Positions 1 through 7,653 of a stretch of 26,587 nt of DNA are shown one piece after another. The translations under genes and the position numbers were made by a program. This DNA is from a virus, in the IMG/VR virus record IMGVR_UViG_3300042987_002483, positions 1 to 26,587 of that record; one strand, given 5' to 3'. The notes under the pieces are model-generated. The model had not been told where the DNA came from, did no database searches, and saw nothing but the letters and a program-made list of their open reading frames with translations. Every line of letters starts with the position of its first letter. Position 1 is the stretch's first letter.

Positions 1-579
1 GACGACAACATCGACAAACAAGTCCAAGACCTACCCGTCCTACCCCTCCTGCTTGGGGTGGACTTCAACGTGGACCCAATGAGCGCGGTCTGCGCAGTGA
101 AAAAAGGCGACGTGCTCTGGGTCTTCGACGAAATCATCATGACCGGCGGCGCCACCACCTGGGACCTCTGCGAAGAAATCCAAACCCGCTACGGCGTGGA
201 GCGCCGAATCATCGCTTGCCCCGACCCCACGGGTGGCGCCCGCAAAACCAGCGGCGTCGGCGCCACCGACCACAACATCCTCCGCAAGAGCGGCTTCACA
301 GTTTCGAGCCCCCGCAACCCTTGGAAGATCCGCGACAAGATCACCTGCGTCAACACCGCCCTACTGGATGCAACTGGAACCCGCCGCCTCTTCATCCACC
401 CCCGCTGCAAGGAGTTAATCAAATCCCTCCGCACTCTGACCTACTCCCCTGGAACGGGTCTCCCCAACAAAAACCTTGGTGTAGACCACGCCTTCGACGC
501 CCTTGGTTATCTATGCCTACAAACCTTCAACTTGGCCAAACCAGAGAGCCTGGGCAAAACGTCCTATCGTGTGTGGTAA
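1..579 (+). CDS. Terminase large subunit, C-terminal nuclease part (5' partial)
   Basis: This is the DNA-packaging motor's large subunit. The C-terminal RNase H-like domain cuts concatemeric DNA at the start and end of packaging. The reading frame is open from base 1, so the N-terminal ATPase lies outside the window and about 192 residues remain. The first catalytic aspartate sits in LLLGVDFNVDPMS, the typical entry strand of the terminase nuclease. A second acidic site is in CPDPTGG, and the last aspartate is in GVDHAFDALGYL, which matches the family's C-terminal metal-binding helix. A GTG at 58 could be called as a start, but it falls in the middle of the first catalytic strand and is not the true start. 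It lies upstream of small genes and the portal, the usual order. Confidence 0.93.
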   Translation, partial: DDNIDKQVQDLPVLPLLLGVDFNVDPMSAVCAVKKGDVLWVFDEIIMTGGATTWDLCEEIQTRYGVERRIIACPDPTGGARKTSGVGATDHNILRKSGFTVSSPRNPWKIRDKITCVNTALLDATGTRRLFIHPRCKELIKSLRTLTYSPGTGLPNKNLGVDHAFDALGYLCLQTFNLAKPESLGKTSYRVW

Positions 580-598
580 CACCCCTTGCTGGCACAAA

Positions 599-769
599 AT
601 GGCGGCAAAAAAGCCCACCAAAGGCCAAAAGAAGGTCGAAAAAGTGATGTCAGAGTATAAATCTGGCGCACTCAAGTCCAGCTCGGGCAAAAAAGTAACC
701 AGCCGCAAGCAGGCAATCGCTATTGCCATGTCCGAGGCTGGTATGACCCGCAAAAAGAGGAAAAAATAA
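599..769 (+). CDS. Small basic phage protein, DUF6496-like
   Basis: This is a 56-residue protein with very high lysine content and no membrane segment. The motif GKKVTSRKQAIAIAMSEAGM, preceded by a KGQKKVEKVM helix, is what I recognise as the DUF6496 family (number from memory). That family is common in phages and has no known function. I chose the ATG at 599 because the family begins with this M-A-A-K-K-P pattern; the frame stays open upstream to 503, but that part overlaps the terminase and looks non-coding. The stop TAA overlaps the next start as TAATG, which suggests translational coupling. A role in DNA binding or condensation is only inferred from charge. Confidence 0.8.
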   Translation: MAAKKPTKGQKKVEKVMSEYKSGALKSSSGKKVTSRKQAIAIAMSEAGMTRKKRKK

Positions 770-924
770 TGGCAAAACGCGGCCTTTACGCCAATATCGC
801 TGCAAAACGCAAGCGCATCGCAGCTGGCAGCGGCGAAAAAATGCGCAAACCTGGCACAAAGGGTGCCCCCACCGCTGCTGCCTTCAAAGCAGCCGCCAAA
901 ACCGCCAAAAAACGGAGGAAATAA
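769..924 (+). CDS. Small basic conserved phage protein
   Basis: This is a 51-residue protein made almost entirely of Lys, Arg, Ala and Gly, starting MAKRGLYANIAAKRKRIAAG and continuing with EKMRKPGTKGAPT. I recognise this type (GLYANI, KRIAAGSGEKMRKPG) from many unrelated phage genomes, where it is always hypothetical. It starts on the TAATG overlap with the preceding gene, ends at TAA 922-924, and its last codons contain the GGAGG that serves the next gene. No catalytic motif is visible. A nucleic-acid-binding or virion-packaged role is possible from the charge but is not shown. Confidence 0.78.
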   Translation: MAKRGLYANIAAKRKRIAAGSGEKMRKPGTKGAPTAAAFKAAAKTAKKRRK

Positions 925-926
925 CC

Positions 927-1277
927 ATGGCTGCCGTCGCTATCACCGCCAAGGACCACTTCACCAACATTGTTGAGTTCACTGGCGGCAACATGACTGC
1001 CGTTGACGACTGGATGGAAGTCCCCGCCCAATCTTCCAGTTACACCTTTGCTGCAACCGTCACCGGCGGCGCCAACTTCCAACTATCTCTGGAGTGTAGT
1101 TTTAACGGCAACGGCAACTGGTTCACCGTAGACAACGGCAAAACCATCAATTCCAACGGTCAATACGTCTACTTCTATGACGGCAAACCTGCCGCCAAGA
1201 TCCGTATGCGTATTGCCTCGATCAGCTCTGGAACGCCCACTGTCGTCCCCCACATTGCAGTCGCTTATCACGGCTAA
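927..1277 (+). CDS. Hypothetical protein, beta-rich, head-region
   Basis: This 116-residue protein begins at an ATG with an excellent ribosome binding site (GGAGG at 913-917, within AACGGAGGAAATAACC). It is rich in Thr, Val, Gly and alternating hydrophobic residues, for example SSYTFAATVTGGANFQLSLE and NGQYVYFYDGKPAAKIRMRI, which suggests a beta-sandwich. No membrane segment or signal peptide is visible. Its place between terminase and portal, with one of the few strong ribosome binding sites here, is compatible with a virion protein such as a decoration or spike subunit, but I do not recognise the family. It overlaps the next start by one base (TAATG). Confidence 0.75.
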   Translation: MAAVAITAKDHFTNIVEFTGGNMTAVDDWMEVPAQSSSYTFAATVTGGANFQLSLECSFNGNGNWFTVDNGKTINSNGQYVYFYDGKPAAKIRMRIASISSGTPTVVPHIAVAYHG

Positions 1278-1474
1278 TGGCAATTCAAACAGTAAACGGA
1301 GGCTGTATTCACATCGAAATCGATGCTGAAGACGGCCTTACCCATGCCACATTCGTCTTCAAATCACCCCAAAACCCAGAAATCTTGGGCGGCTTCGTAG
1401 CAATGCTTGCCCAAGGCATTGAAGTGCTGGTGCCAATCTCCGATCCCGACGACGAGGAAGACGACGATGATTGA
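1277..1474 (+). CDS. Hypothetical small acidic protein
   Basis: This is a 65-residue protein starting on a TAATG overlap with its upstream neighbour. The N-terminal two thirds look like a small folded unit (ITVNGG-type strand, then THATFVFKSP, then a hydrophobic GGFVAMLAQGIEVLVPI stretch). The protein ends in a run of Asp/Glu (DPDDEEDDDD). The acidic tail contrasts with the strongly basic neighbours on both sides; pairing with one of them is conceivable but unsupported. The gene overlaps the start of the next by eight bases, which favours a coupled operon. The family is not recognised. Confidence 0.65.
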   Translation: MAIQTVNGGCIHIEIDAEDGLTHATFVFKSPQNPEILGGFVAMLAQGIEVLVPISDPDDEEDDDD

Positions 1475-1739
1475 GTATCGCGGCGAAAAATTCTCGGGCT
1501 ACAACAAGCCCAAGCGCACCCCAAACCACCCAAACAAATCTCACGTCGTCTTAGCAAAAGAAGGCGACAAAGTAAAACTTATCCGCTTCGGCCAACAGGG
1601 AGTCTCTGGATCACCCAAACGCGAAGGTGAATCCGCAGCAAATAAAGCACGCCGCGAAGCTTTCAAAGCACGCCACGCAGAGAACATTGCCAAAGGAAAA
1701 ATGTCTGCTGCCTACTGGGCAAACAAAACCAAGTGGTGA
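1467..1739 (+). CDS. Conserved basic phage protein of unknown function
   Basis: This is a 90-residue, strongly basic protein. The ATG at 1467 is preferred over the upstream in-frame ATG at 1407 because the conserved sequence starts here (MIEYRGEKFSGYNKPKRTP). It continues with SHVVLAKEGDKVKLIRFGQQ and ends KARHAENIAKGKMSAAYWANKTKW. I recognise this pattern (FSGYNKPKRTP, IRFGQQGV, SAAYWANK.KW) as a small family found repeatedly in marine and cyanobacterial phages, without a known function. It overlaps the acidic gene upstream by eight bases. A 37-base gap with TAGGAG at 1764-1769 separates it from the portal gene. Confidence 0.82.
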   Translation: MIEYRGEKFSGYNKPKRTPNHPNKSHVVLAKEGDKVKLIRFGQQGVSGSPKREGESAANKARREAFKARHAENIAKGKMSAAYWANKTKW

Positions 1740-1776
1740 CTCTCTGCCAAAATAAGTACAAAGTAGGAGCCTAGCC

Positions 1777-3255
1777 GTGGTCTACAGCGCCAATATCCCC
1801 CCAACTGGAGCTGTAGTCAGCGAATCGCCGTTCGTTCGCAGCCTCGAAGTGATCGGCATGATGCCGGACTGGGGCGTAATGGCAGCTGTCACGCACGGAA
1901 CAAACTACATCCGCGACATGAGCGAGACCTATCTCCCTCAGGAACCGCGTGAGGACGACGACGCCTACCAAACCCGCGTTGACCGCAGCGTCCTCAGCCC
2001 CTACACCAGCCGCCTGATCGAAACCGCAGCTGGCGCCATCCTCCGCAAACCCATCCACATCGAAGGCGACGCCTACTGGCTGGAGCTTGCACAAAACATT
2101 GACGGCCTCGGCTCAAACATCAACGAATACGCCCGCCGCGCCTTGGTAAGTAGTCTTACCTACGGCCATAGCGCGATTCTTGTCGACTACCCGGCAGCAA
2201 GCGAAGCTCGCAATCTGGCTGAAGAGCGTGCAATGGGCCGCCGCCCCTACTTCGTGCACGTCGACGCCCCCCAGATCTGGGGCTGGCGCAAGGAGTCCGG
2301 CACCAACCGTTTGCTGCAGGTTCGCATCCACGACTACGACGTCCGCCCGCTGAACGAGTTCGGCGAAGAGCAAGTCGAGGAAATGCGCGTCATCTACCCC
2401 GGCCGCTACGACCTTTACACCCTCGGCCACGAACTCGTCGAGTTCACCGCCACCGGTGGCTACAGCCTCGACGAAATCCCCTTGGTCCCGATCTACAGCA
2501 ACCGCCGTGGCCTGCTGGTATCCCAGCCCCCACTGCTGGACATTGCCAACCTCAATATCACGCACTACCAACGCCAAGCCGACCTCATCCACGCCCTCCA
2601 CATCGCCGCTATGCCCACCCTCGTCCTAGAGGGCTGGGACGACACAACTGGTTCGGCAACGATGGGCGTGAACTACGCCATCGCCATGCAACCGGGCAAC
2701 AAGGCGTACTACGTACAGGCCGACGCCACCAGCTTCGACGCCCAAATGGCCGAACTGGAATCGCTGGCATCCCAAATGTCCACGCTGGGCGTCACCAAAC
2801 TTTTCGGCCAGAAATTCGTCGCTGAATCTGCCGAGGCCAAGCGCATCGACCAAGCCCAGAGCAACAGTGTCCTTTCGATCATCAGCCAAGAGCTGGAAAG
2901 CGCCCTCAACCAAGCCTTCGGTTTCGCCGCCCAGTACGTGGGCATGGAACCACCCGAGATCACGATTGACCGCGACTTCGACTACTACCGCCTGATCGGC
3001 CAAGACGTATCTGTACTGGCTCAACTGAACCAGATGGGCAAGATCAGCGACGCGATGTTGCTGGAGATCCTGCGTCGCGGCGAAGTTCTCCCCGACAACA
3101 TCAACGTCGAAGACGAGGCAGATGAAGCCCGCAGCGAGATGGAAGCCCCTGAACTGATTGAGGCAAACGAGAACACCGGCGAGGACGACATGAACGACCG
3201 CGCCGAAATGACTCCCGACCGCGTAGACCGCCTAATCGAACTACTATCTCGCTAA
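1777..3255 (+). CDS. Portal protein (DUF4055 family)
   Basis: This is the phage portal, a dodecameric ring at one capsid vertex through which DNA is packaged and ejected and to which the tail is attached. The 492-residue product has the DUF4055 layout: an N-terminal helix-rich part with [19 protein letters not shown] and [12 protein letters not shown], a central clip/wing part with DAPQIWGWR and [12 protein letters not shown], and the stem region after [19 protein letters not shown]. The C-terminus is an acidic tail. Start is GTG 1777 with TAGGAG eight to thirteen bases upstream. The gene is strongly biased to C-ending codons. It ends on a TAATG overlap with the collagen-like gene. Confidence 0.9.
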   Translation: MVYSANIPPTGAVVSESPFVRSLEVIGMMPDWGVMAAVTHGTNYIRDMSETYLPQEPREDDDAYQTRVDRSVLSPYTSRLIETAAGAILRKPIHIEGDAYWLELAQNIDGLGSNINEYARRALVSSLTYGHSAILVDYPAASEARNLAEERAMGRRPYFVHVDAPQIWGWRKESGTNRLLQVRIHDYDVRPLNEFGEEQVEEMRVIYPGRYDLYTLGHELVEFTATGGYSLDEIPLVPIYSNRRGLLVSQPPLLDIANLNITHYQRQADLIHALHIAAMPTLVLEGWDDTTGSATMGVNYAIAMQPGNKAYYVQADATSFDAQMAELESLASQMSTLGVTKLFGQKFVAESAEAKRIDQAQSNSVLSIISQELESALNQAFGFAAQYVGMEPPEITIDRDFDYYRLIGQDVSVLAQLNQMGKISDAMLLEILRRGEVLPDNINVEDEADEARSEMEAPELIEANENTGEDDMNDRAEMTPDRVDRLIELLSR

Positions 3256-4880
3256 TGGCCACCCGAACTGAGCAACTAACGCTCGCCCAAGTCACCGCCC
3301 TGGTGCGCCTCACCCAACGGGTTGACGCACTTAACACGATCCACTCCGGCGACGACCCCCCAAGCGCCGCCCTCGGCACCGACGGCGACTGGTACATCAG
3401 CCTTGACCCCCTCACGATCTACGGCCCCAAAGCCAACGACGACTGGGGCACCGGCGTCGAACTTGCCACGCGCACGCAACTAACCGGACTAACAGTCGGT
3501 GGTGCCCTACCGGGTTCCGGCGGCAGCGGATCCTCCGCAACCATCACAGTTGGCACAACCACAACCGGCGCCCCCGGCACAGACGCCACCGTCACCAACG
3601 CTGGCACCGAATCTGCCGCCATTTTCAACTTCACCATCCCCCGTGGTGCAGTCGGAGCAACAGGTCCCACTGGCGCTACCGGACCAACTGGACCGACAGG
3701 CGCCACCGGCCCCCAAGGTCCACAAGGCGAACAAGGCCCTACTGGACCCACCGGAGCGACTGGTCCGCAAGGCATCCAGGGCATCCAAGGCGAAGAGGGT
3801 CCCCAAGGTGAGCAAGGCCCCCAGGGCGACACCGGCCCCGCAGGCCCAACTGGAGCAACCGGCGCCCAAGGCCCTCAGGGCAACCCTGGCACTGCAGCCA
3901 CTATTGCAATCGGCGCTGTTAGCACAGGTGCAGCCGGATCCAACGTAATTGTTACTAACAGCGGCACAACTACTGCAGCAACGTTAAATTTTACGATACC
4001 AAAAGGTGATAAAGGAGAAACAGGCATTGTTACAGCCACGTCTCCACTCACTTACAACTCTGACACCCAAACAATAAGCACTACCTTAGCAACTAACAAA
4101 CTACTTGGGCGATACAGCAGTGGCACAGGTGTAGCCGAAGAAATAACAATAGGTTCTGGTTTATCTTTAACTTCTGGCACCCTAACGTCAACAGGAGGTT
4201 TTACTGGCGGCACACTTACAAGTAATCTTACTCTTGCAACAGGAACAACATCTGATTCACCACTTAAATTTCAATCGGGCACTAACTTAAGTACTGCTGC
4301 AGCAGGGGCTGTTGAATACGACGGCAAAGTTATTTATTCCACGCCAGCTGGACGGGGTGTTTCGCCATCAGTAATGCTGTACCGCCTAAACAGCGGTTTG
4401 GCGGGTTCTAATGTAAATACCGTTCAATCCACCTTTGGAGCAAGTGTAACGCTTATTGCCAGCACCGTGTATAACTTTGAAAGCTTTTATATCCTACAAA
4501 AAACATCCGGTACAACAAGTCACACAATAGGATCTAGTTTTGGTGGTACTGCAACACTAAATAATATTAGTTATGGTGTAATTTGGAGCCGTGCCGATTC
4601 AGCATTAACTGCTTCGGCAATGTCGCAGTTTAGTCCGTTACAATCTTTTTCCACGTTATCTTCTAACATTGCACTGACAGGTAATATCACTTCTGCAAAT
4701 GAAACCTTTGTTGCGCGAGTAACCGGCACGGTAAGTGTGAATACAGGCGGGACGTTTATCCCACAGTACACATTGAGTGCTGCACCTGGAGGCGCTTACA
4801 CAACTTTAACCGGCTCGTATTTTGCTATCTGGCCCGTTGGCACTTCCGGGTCTAATACCGTCGTTGGGCCTTGGTCATAG
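3255..4880 (+). CDS. Collagen-like phage structural protein
   Basis: This 541-residue protein is probably a virion fibre or head decoration. Residues 1-80 resemble an attachment domain with [15 protein letters not shown]. Residues about 97-132 form a linker ending NFTIPRG. Residues about 131-214 are an uninterrupted Gly-X-Y collagen stretch ([19 protein letters not shown] and onward, many GPQGEQ and GPTGAT triplets), which should form a triple helix. The linker is then repeated (residues about 215-250, ending NFTIPKG) and followed by only a few triplets (GDKGETG). Residues 255-541 are Ser/Thr/Gly-rich and beta-like, a probable C-terminal knob. From about base 3940 the codons turn A/T-rich. 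Translation is coupled to the portal (TAATG). Confidence 0.85.
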   Translation: MATRTEQLTLAQVTALVRLTQRVDALNTIHSGDDPPSAALGTDGDWYISLDPLTIYGPKANDDWGTGVELATRTQLTGLTVGGALPGSGGSGSSATITVGTTTTGAPGTDATVTNAGTESAAIFNFTIPRGAVGATGPTGATGPTGPTGATGPQGPQGEQGPTGPTGATGPQGIQGIQGEEGPQGEQGPQGDTGPAGPTGATGAQGPQGNPGTAATIAIGAVSTGAAGSNVIVTNSGTTTAATLNFTIPKGDKGETGIVTATSPLTYNSDTQTISTTLATNKLLGRYSSGTGVAEEITIGSGLSLTSGTLTSTGGFTGGTLTSNLTLATGTTSDSPLKFQSGTNLSTAAAGAVEYDGKVIYSTPAGRGVSPSVMLYRLNSGLAGSNVNTVQSTFGASVTLIASTVYNFESFYILQKTSGTTSHTIGSSFGGTATLNNISYGVIWSRADSALTASAMSQFSPLQSFSTLSSNIALTGNITSANETFVARVTGTVSVNTGGTFIPQYTLSAAPGGAYTTLTGSYFAIWPVGTSGSNTVVGPWS

Positions 4881-4952
4881 TGTTGTAACGTAAAACAAAC
4901 GTCTAAAAACCCTTTGCCTGCTAGTCTATAAACGTTCAAGTATCACATAACC

Positions 4953-5660
4953 GTGTCCGAAGAATCGACCGCAGCAGTGTCTCCTGTGGAGCCTATTGCG
5001 ACTCAGCCTGTGGCTGACACGTCTGACTTTGCGGCTCAACTTGAAGCACTTCGTGCAAAAAACCAAGAGTTGATCGCCGAGCGCCGCAAGGACCGCGAAA
5101 ACCGCGAAGCCCTCCAAAAACAAATTGAAGATCTGCGCTTGGCGCAAGAATCGGCAAAAACCGCAAAGTTGGCCGAATCCGGCGAGTTCAAAACTCTCTG
5201 GGAACAAGCCCAAGAAACAGTTGCCGAGCTTAAGCAACAACTTGCAGCAAAAGAATCCGAGGTCGAACAAATCCGCCAAGGATTCACACAAGAACAAGTG
5301 AAATCTGCCGCGATAGCACAACTCTCACAGGCTGGTGCACTGGCACCTGATCAGCTGTATCGTTTACTTCAGGAGAACCTACGCGCTAAAGAAGGACAGC
5401 CTGTGGCTGTTGTCGGCGGCGTGGAAGTTCCAGTTGGTGAATACATCGCCAACTTAAAAAACCCCGGCAGCGGTTACGAGCACCACTTTGCAGCTACGAA
5501 CCGTGCCGGCATGGGTGTTACGGGTAGTGCCCGCAATACCTCCCTTCCCGGCCAAGCCAACCCCTGGTCTAAGGACAGCTGGAACGTCACTCAGCAAATG
5601 ATGATGCTTGCCAGCGACCCCGACAAAGCCCGGTTGTTGAAAGCTGAAGCCGGCCTCTAG
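4953..5660 (+). CDS. Capsid scaffolding protein
   Basis: This 235-residue protein is the likely internal scaffold that shapes the procapsid. Residues about 28-115 are a long charged coiled coil (QLEALRAKNQELIAERRKDR, then KQIEDLRLAQESAK, LKQQLAAKESEVEQIRQGF). The C-terminus is a short conserved helix, NVTQQMMMLASDPDKARLL, the type that binds coat protein in scaffolds of this class. It sits immediately before the major capsid gene, the standard place. Start is GTG 4953; no good Shine-Dalgarno is seen. The 72 bases before it hold no gene, only a TATAAA at 4927-4932 without a convincing -35 box. No protease domain is present. Confidence 0.82.
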   Translation: MSEESTAAVSPVEPIATQPVADTSDFAAQLEALRAKNQELIAERRKDRENREALQKQIEDLRLAQESAKTAKLAESGEFKTLWEQAQETVAELKQQLAAKESEVEQIRQGFTQEQVKSAAIAQLSQAGALAPDQLYRLLQENLRAKEGQPVAVVGGVEVPVGEYIANLKNPGSGYEHHFAATNRAGMGVTGSARNTSLPGQANPWSKDSWNVTQQMMMLASDPDKARLLKAEAGL

Positions 5661-5704
5661 CCCCTGTGGGGCAACCTCCCCAACCTTGACTCCACTGGAG
5701 CTAC
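5660..5704 (+). promoter_or_regulatory. Leader hairpins and ribosome binding site of the capsid gene
   Basis: A perfect hairpin GCCCC-TGT-GGGGC lies at 5660-5672, starting on the last base of the scaffold stop codon. No T-run follows, so it is not a standard terminator; it may protect or process the mRNA. The capsid ribosome binding site GGAG (5697-5700) is seven bases before the ATG and can pair with CTCC at 5690-5693 in a weak four-base-pair hairpin. Function is inferred. Confidence 0.45.
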
Positions 5705-5707
5705 CCA

Positions 5708-6814
5708 ATGTCTGCTTCTAACAGCAACTTCGGGGGAACTTTTCTCTCGAACCTTGTAACTCGTCCCGAGTTTCTTCAGTACACCGCTGAGGGCATCTTC
5801 GAGCAATCGAAGTGGGTCCAGAGCGGCATCATCCAGCGCAACGCTGCCCTTGACGCCCGCGCTGGCGGCACCCGCGTGCGCGTGCCTTTCTTCGACCCCA
5901 TCGCCCCCACCGAGACCCAAATCCTGTCCACCTCCAGCTGGAACGGTGGCCTGGGTTATCTGACCGCCCAGAACGTCACTGCCGACGAGCAGATCATGAC
6001 GATTCTGCACCGTGGTTTCGCCTACGCCGCAGACGACCTGAGCAAGCTCGGCTCTGGCGCCGACCCCCTGGCTCACGTCCGCAACCAGCTGACCGCCGCC
6101 ATCAACAAGCTGAAGACCGCCACCCTGGCTGCCCAACTGTTGGGTCTGTTCGGTGGCATCAGCGGCGCCGGCGTGCTTGGTGCCAACCAAACCAACAAGA
6201 CGTTTGCTGGTGTCCCCGGTTCGATGACCGAGGCCAACTTCATCAACGTCGCCAACGTTGTGGCAGCCAAGGCCAAACTGGGCGAGCGCGGTGACGAACT
6301 CGACGCCATCGCAATGCACTCCAACGTTGCGTATTACCTCCAACAGGTGGGGATGCTGACCTTCAGCACCTCTGCACTGTCTGCAGGTGGCGCCGTTGTG
6401 TGGGGCGGCGGCGGTGTGGGCGTGACCCAAACCGAAGTGGCGACCTTCGCTGGTCTCCGCGTGGTGATCGACGACCAGCTGACCTACCTGACCGGCGGCA
6501 CTTCCACCCATGCGGTGAAGTATCCGGTCTACCTGTTCAAGTCGGGCGTCGTTTCCGAGGGTATCCAGCAGGATCTTCGCCTCGGCGCAGACCGTAACAT
6601 CCTGTCCATGCAGGACATCCTGGCCGTGGATTACCACTACGGTTACCACGTGACTGGCACCAAGTGGAACGTGGCCGGCGACAACCCGACCAACGCTGCC
6701 ACCACCGGCAACCTGGCCGACACCGCCTCCTGGAGCCTGGTCTACAGCGCCGCCAAGCAGGTGCCCATCTGCCGTCTGCTGGTCAACACCCCGTTCGATG
6801 TCTCGGCATACTGA
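5708..6814 (+). CDS. Major capsid protein
   Basis: This is the main shell subunit, 368 residues, starting at an ATG with GGAG seven bases upstream. The N-terminus (FGGTFLSNLVTRPEFLQYTA, then KWVQSGIIQRN) and the following GGTRVRVPFFDPI and HRGFAYAADDLSKLGSG segments fit the phage coat proteins of the HK97 fold that lack an N-terminal delta domain and use a separate scaffold. Further support comes from DELDAIAMHSNVAYYLQQ and from GLRVVIDDQLTYL, typical of the coat A and P domains. The strong C-ending codon bias and the terminator just downstream suit a very highly expressed gene. No cleavage site or protease gene is obvious. Confidence 0.9.
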   Translation: MSASNSNFGGTFLSNLVTRPEFLQYTAEGIFEQSKWVQSGIIQRNAALDARAGGTRVRVPFFDPIAPTETQILSTSSWNGGLGYLTAQNVTADEQIMTILHRGFAYAADDLSKLGSGADPLAHVRNQLTAAINKLKTATLAAQLLGLFGGISGAGVLGANQTNKTFAGVPGSMTEANFINVANVVAAKAKLGERGDELDAIAMHSNVAYYLQQVGMLTFSTSALSAGGAVVWGGGGVGVTQTEVATFAGLRVVIDDQLTYLTGGTSTHAVKYPVYLFKSGVVSEGIQQDLRLGADRNILSMQDILAVDYHYGYHVTGTKWNVAGDNPTNAATTGNLADTASWSLVYSAAKQVPICRLLVNTPFDVSAY

Positions 6815-6829
6815 TAACCTGTTATCAGT
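6810..6829. repeat. Perfect 9-bp inverted repeat at the capsid stop codon
   Basis: ACTGATAAC and GTTATCAGT flank a two-base CT spacer and overlap the capsid stop TGA (6812-6814). In RNA it gives an eight-base-pair stem with a CCTG tetraloop. In DNA it is a 20-bp palindrome that could be an operator or a nuclease target. It lies twelve bases before the terminator and 37 bases before the HNH gene. Confidence 0.7.
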
Positions 6830-6840
6830 GGTGTAGGATA

Positions 6841-6864
6841 GGGGCTCTTCGGGGCCCCTTTTTT
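6841..6864 (+). terminator. Rho-independent terminator after the capsid gene
   Basis: GGGGC at 6841-6845 pairs with GCCCC at 6854-6858 and is followed directly by six T (6859-6864). It closes the head transcription unit. The HNH start codon begins two bases after the T-run, so that gene has no room for its own leader and must be read through or start within the hairpin region. Confidence 0.85.
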
Positions 6865-6865
6865 C

Positions 6866-7372
6866 ATGGAAACTCGACTCATTCCATCCACTACTGGCTA
6901 CAGCGCCTCACAATGCGGAAAAATAATTAGCTATCACCGACTGGAACCATTTGAACTAAAGCAAGCAGATCATCGCCAAGGGTACAAAAAAGTATCGGTA
7001 AAAACCCCTGCAGGTATAAAAAACAAACTGGTACACCGCCTTGTTTTGGAAGCGTGGGTAGGTCCGTGTCCTGATGGTTGCGTAACAAACCACAAAAACG
7101 GAGATAAAACAGACAACCGCTTAGAAAACTTGGAATACTGCACGCAAAGCGAAAATATGGCACACGCATACGGCTACGGTTTAAGCCCAAAACCGCCTAC
7201 ACGAAAAGGTTCTGAGTGCCGTTTGGCAAAACTGGACGAACAAAAAGTCCTGGCTCTGCGAGCCGAAGATGACCGCGAGCCAGGATACCTAAAACGTTTA
7301 GCTGAAAAGTACGAGATTACGTCATCTACCGCATCAAAAATACTCTTGCGGCGCACTTGGGCGCATATCTAA
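6866..7372 (+). CDS. HNH homing endonuclease (free-standing)
   Basis: This 168-residue protein is a site-specific DNA nuclease of the kind that spreads between phage genomes. The N-terminus (residues 5-25, IPSTTGYSASQCGKIIS) looks like a NUMOD4-type DNA-binding element, which supports the ATG at 6866. The HNH_3-like core follows: VHRLVLEAWVGPCPDG (H57), then NHKNGDKTDNRLENLEYCT (N75, H76, N78, N84, N88). A C-terminal helix-turn-helix runs from about 117 to 165 (AKLDEQKVLALRA, then LAEKYEITSSTASKILLRR, TWAHI). There is no Shine-Dalgarno, and codon use is more A/T-rich than the flanking structural genes, as expected for a mobile insertion. It converges with the next, minus-strand gene and their stops overlap. 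Confidence 0.88.
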   Translation: METRLIPSTTGYSASQCGKIISYHRLEPFELKQADHRQGYKKVSVKTPAGIKNKLVHRLVLEAWVGPCPDGCVTNHKNGDKTDNRLENLEYCTQSENMAHAYGYGLSPKPPTRKGSECRLAKLDEQKVLALRAEDDREPGYLKRLAEKYEITSSTASKILLRRTWAHI

Positions 7373-7653
7373 CCCTCAATTTCACCAATCCGAATCCGCT
7401 CTTGATACTCAAAAATTGCTGGAGCACGACCCACCATCTTGTAAGAGTGGCTGAGCAGCTCACGAAATACATGCGAACTAACGGCCAGCTCCTGCTGGAT
7501 CGTCTCTGCATCTTCACCAGCAGCAAACATTTGACGGATTGCCGCAGCAACGGGCTCCAGTGAGCGAACGGTGTTACCGGGCAGCGCAGACGGTGCGGAT
7601 TCTTCCTTTACTTCTAGGCTGTCATCAGCAACAGCAGCTTTGCGAGCGGGCAT
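7369..7653 (-). CDS. Small HTH-like protein on the opposite strand, possible regulator
   Basis: This 94-residue protein is one of only two supported minus-strand genes in the window. The ATG at 7653-7651 begins MPARKAAVADDSLEVKEE, a low-complexity acidic/alanine N-terminus. Residues about 33-70 read SLEPVAAAIRQMFAAGEDAE then TIQQELAVSSHVFRELLSHS, a pattern like a tri-helical helix-turn-helix (AGxDAETIQQEL-VSSHVFRELL). The C-terminus is basic and aromatic. The stop overlaps the stop of the HNH gene. The longer frame to 7761 is less likely because that part covers a plus-strand gene. A DNA-binding regulator is a fair inference; I do not recognise a named family. Confidence 0.62.
   Translation of the reverse strand: MPARKAAVADDSLEVKEESAPSALPGNTVRSLEPVAAAIRQMFAAGEDAETIQQELAVSSHVFRELLSHSYKMVGRAPAIFEYQERIRIGEIEG

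Noticed and set aside
58-579. Complete gene starting at GTG 58
   Set aside because: The frame is open upstream to the window edge and the GTG lies inside the first catalytic strand of the terminase nuclease.
3419-3832. Minus-strand frame rich in Gly-Pro-Trp-Val repeats
   Set aside because: It is the antisense image of the Gly-X-Y collagen repeats, so the apparent repeat protein is an artefact.
4904-4932. Promoter before the scaffold gene (TATAAA at 4927)
   Set aside because: A -10-like box alone in A/T-rich sequence, with no -35 match at 16-18 bases, is not enough support.
5657-6649. 330-codon open frame on the minus strand opposite the capsid gene
   Set aside because: It is a mirror of the strongly C-biased capsid codons, with His/Gly/Val-rich nonsense sequence and no recognisable domain; the capsid gene on the plus strand is well supported.
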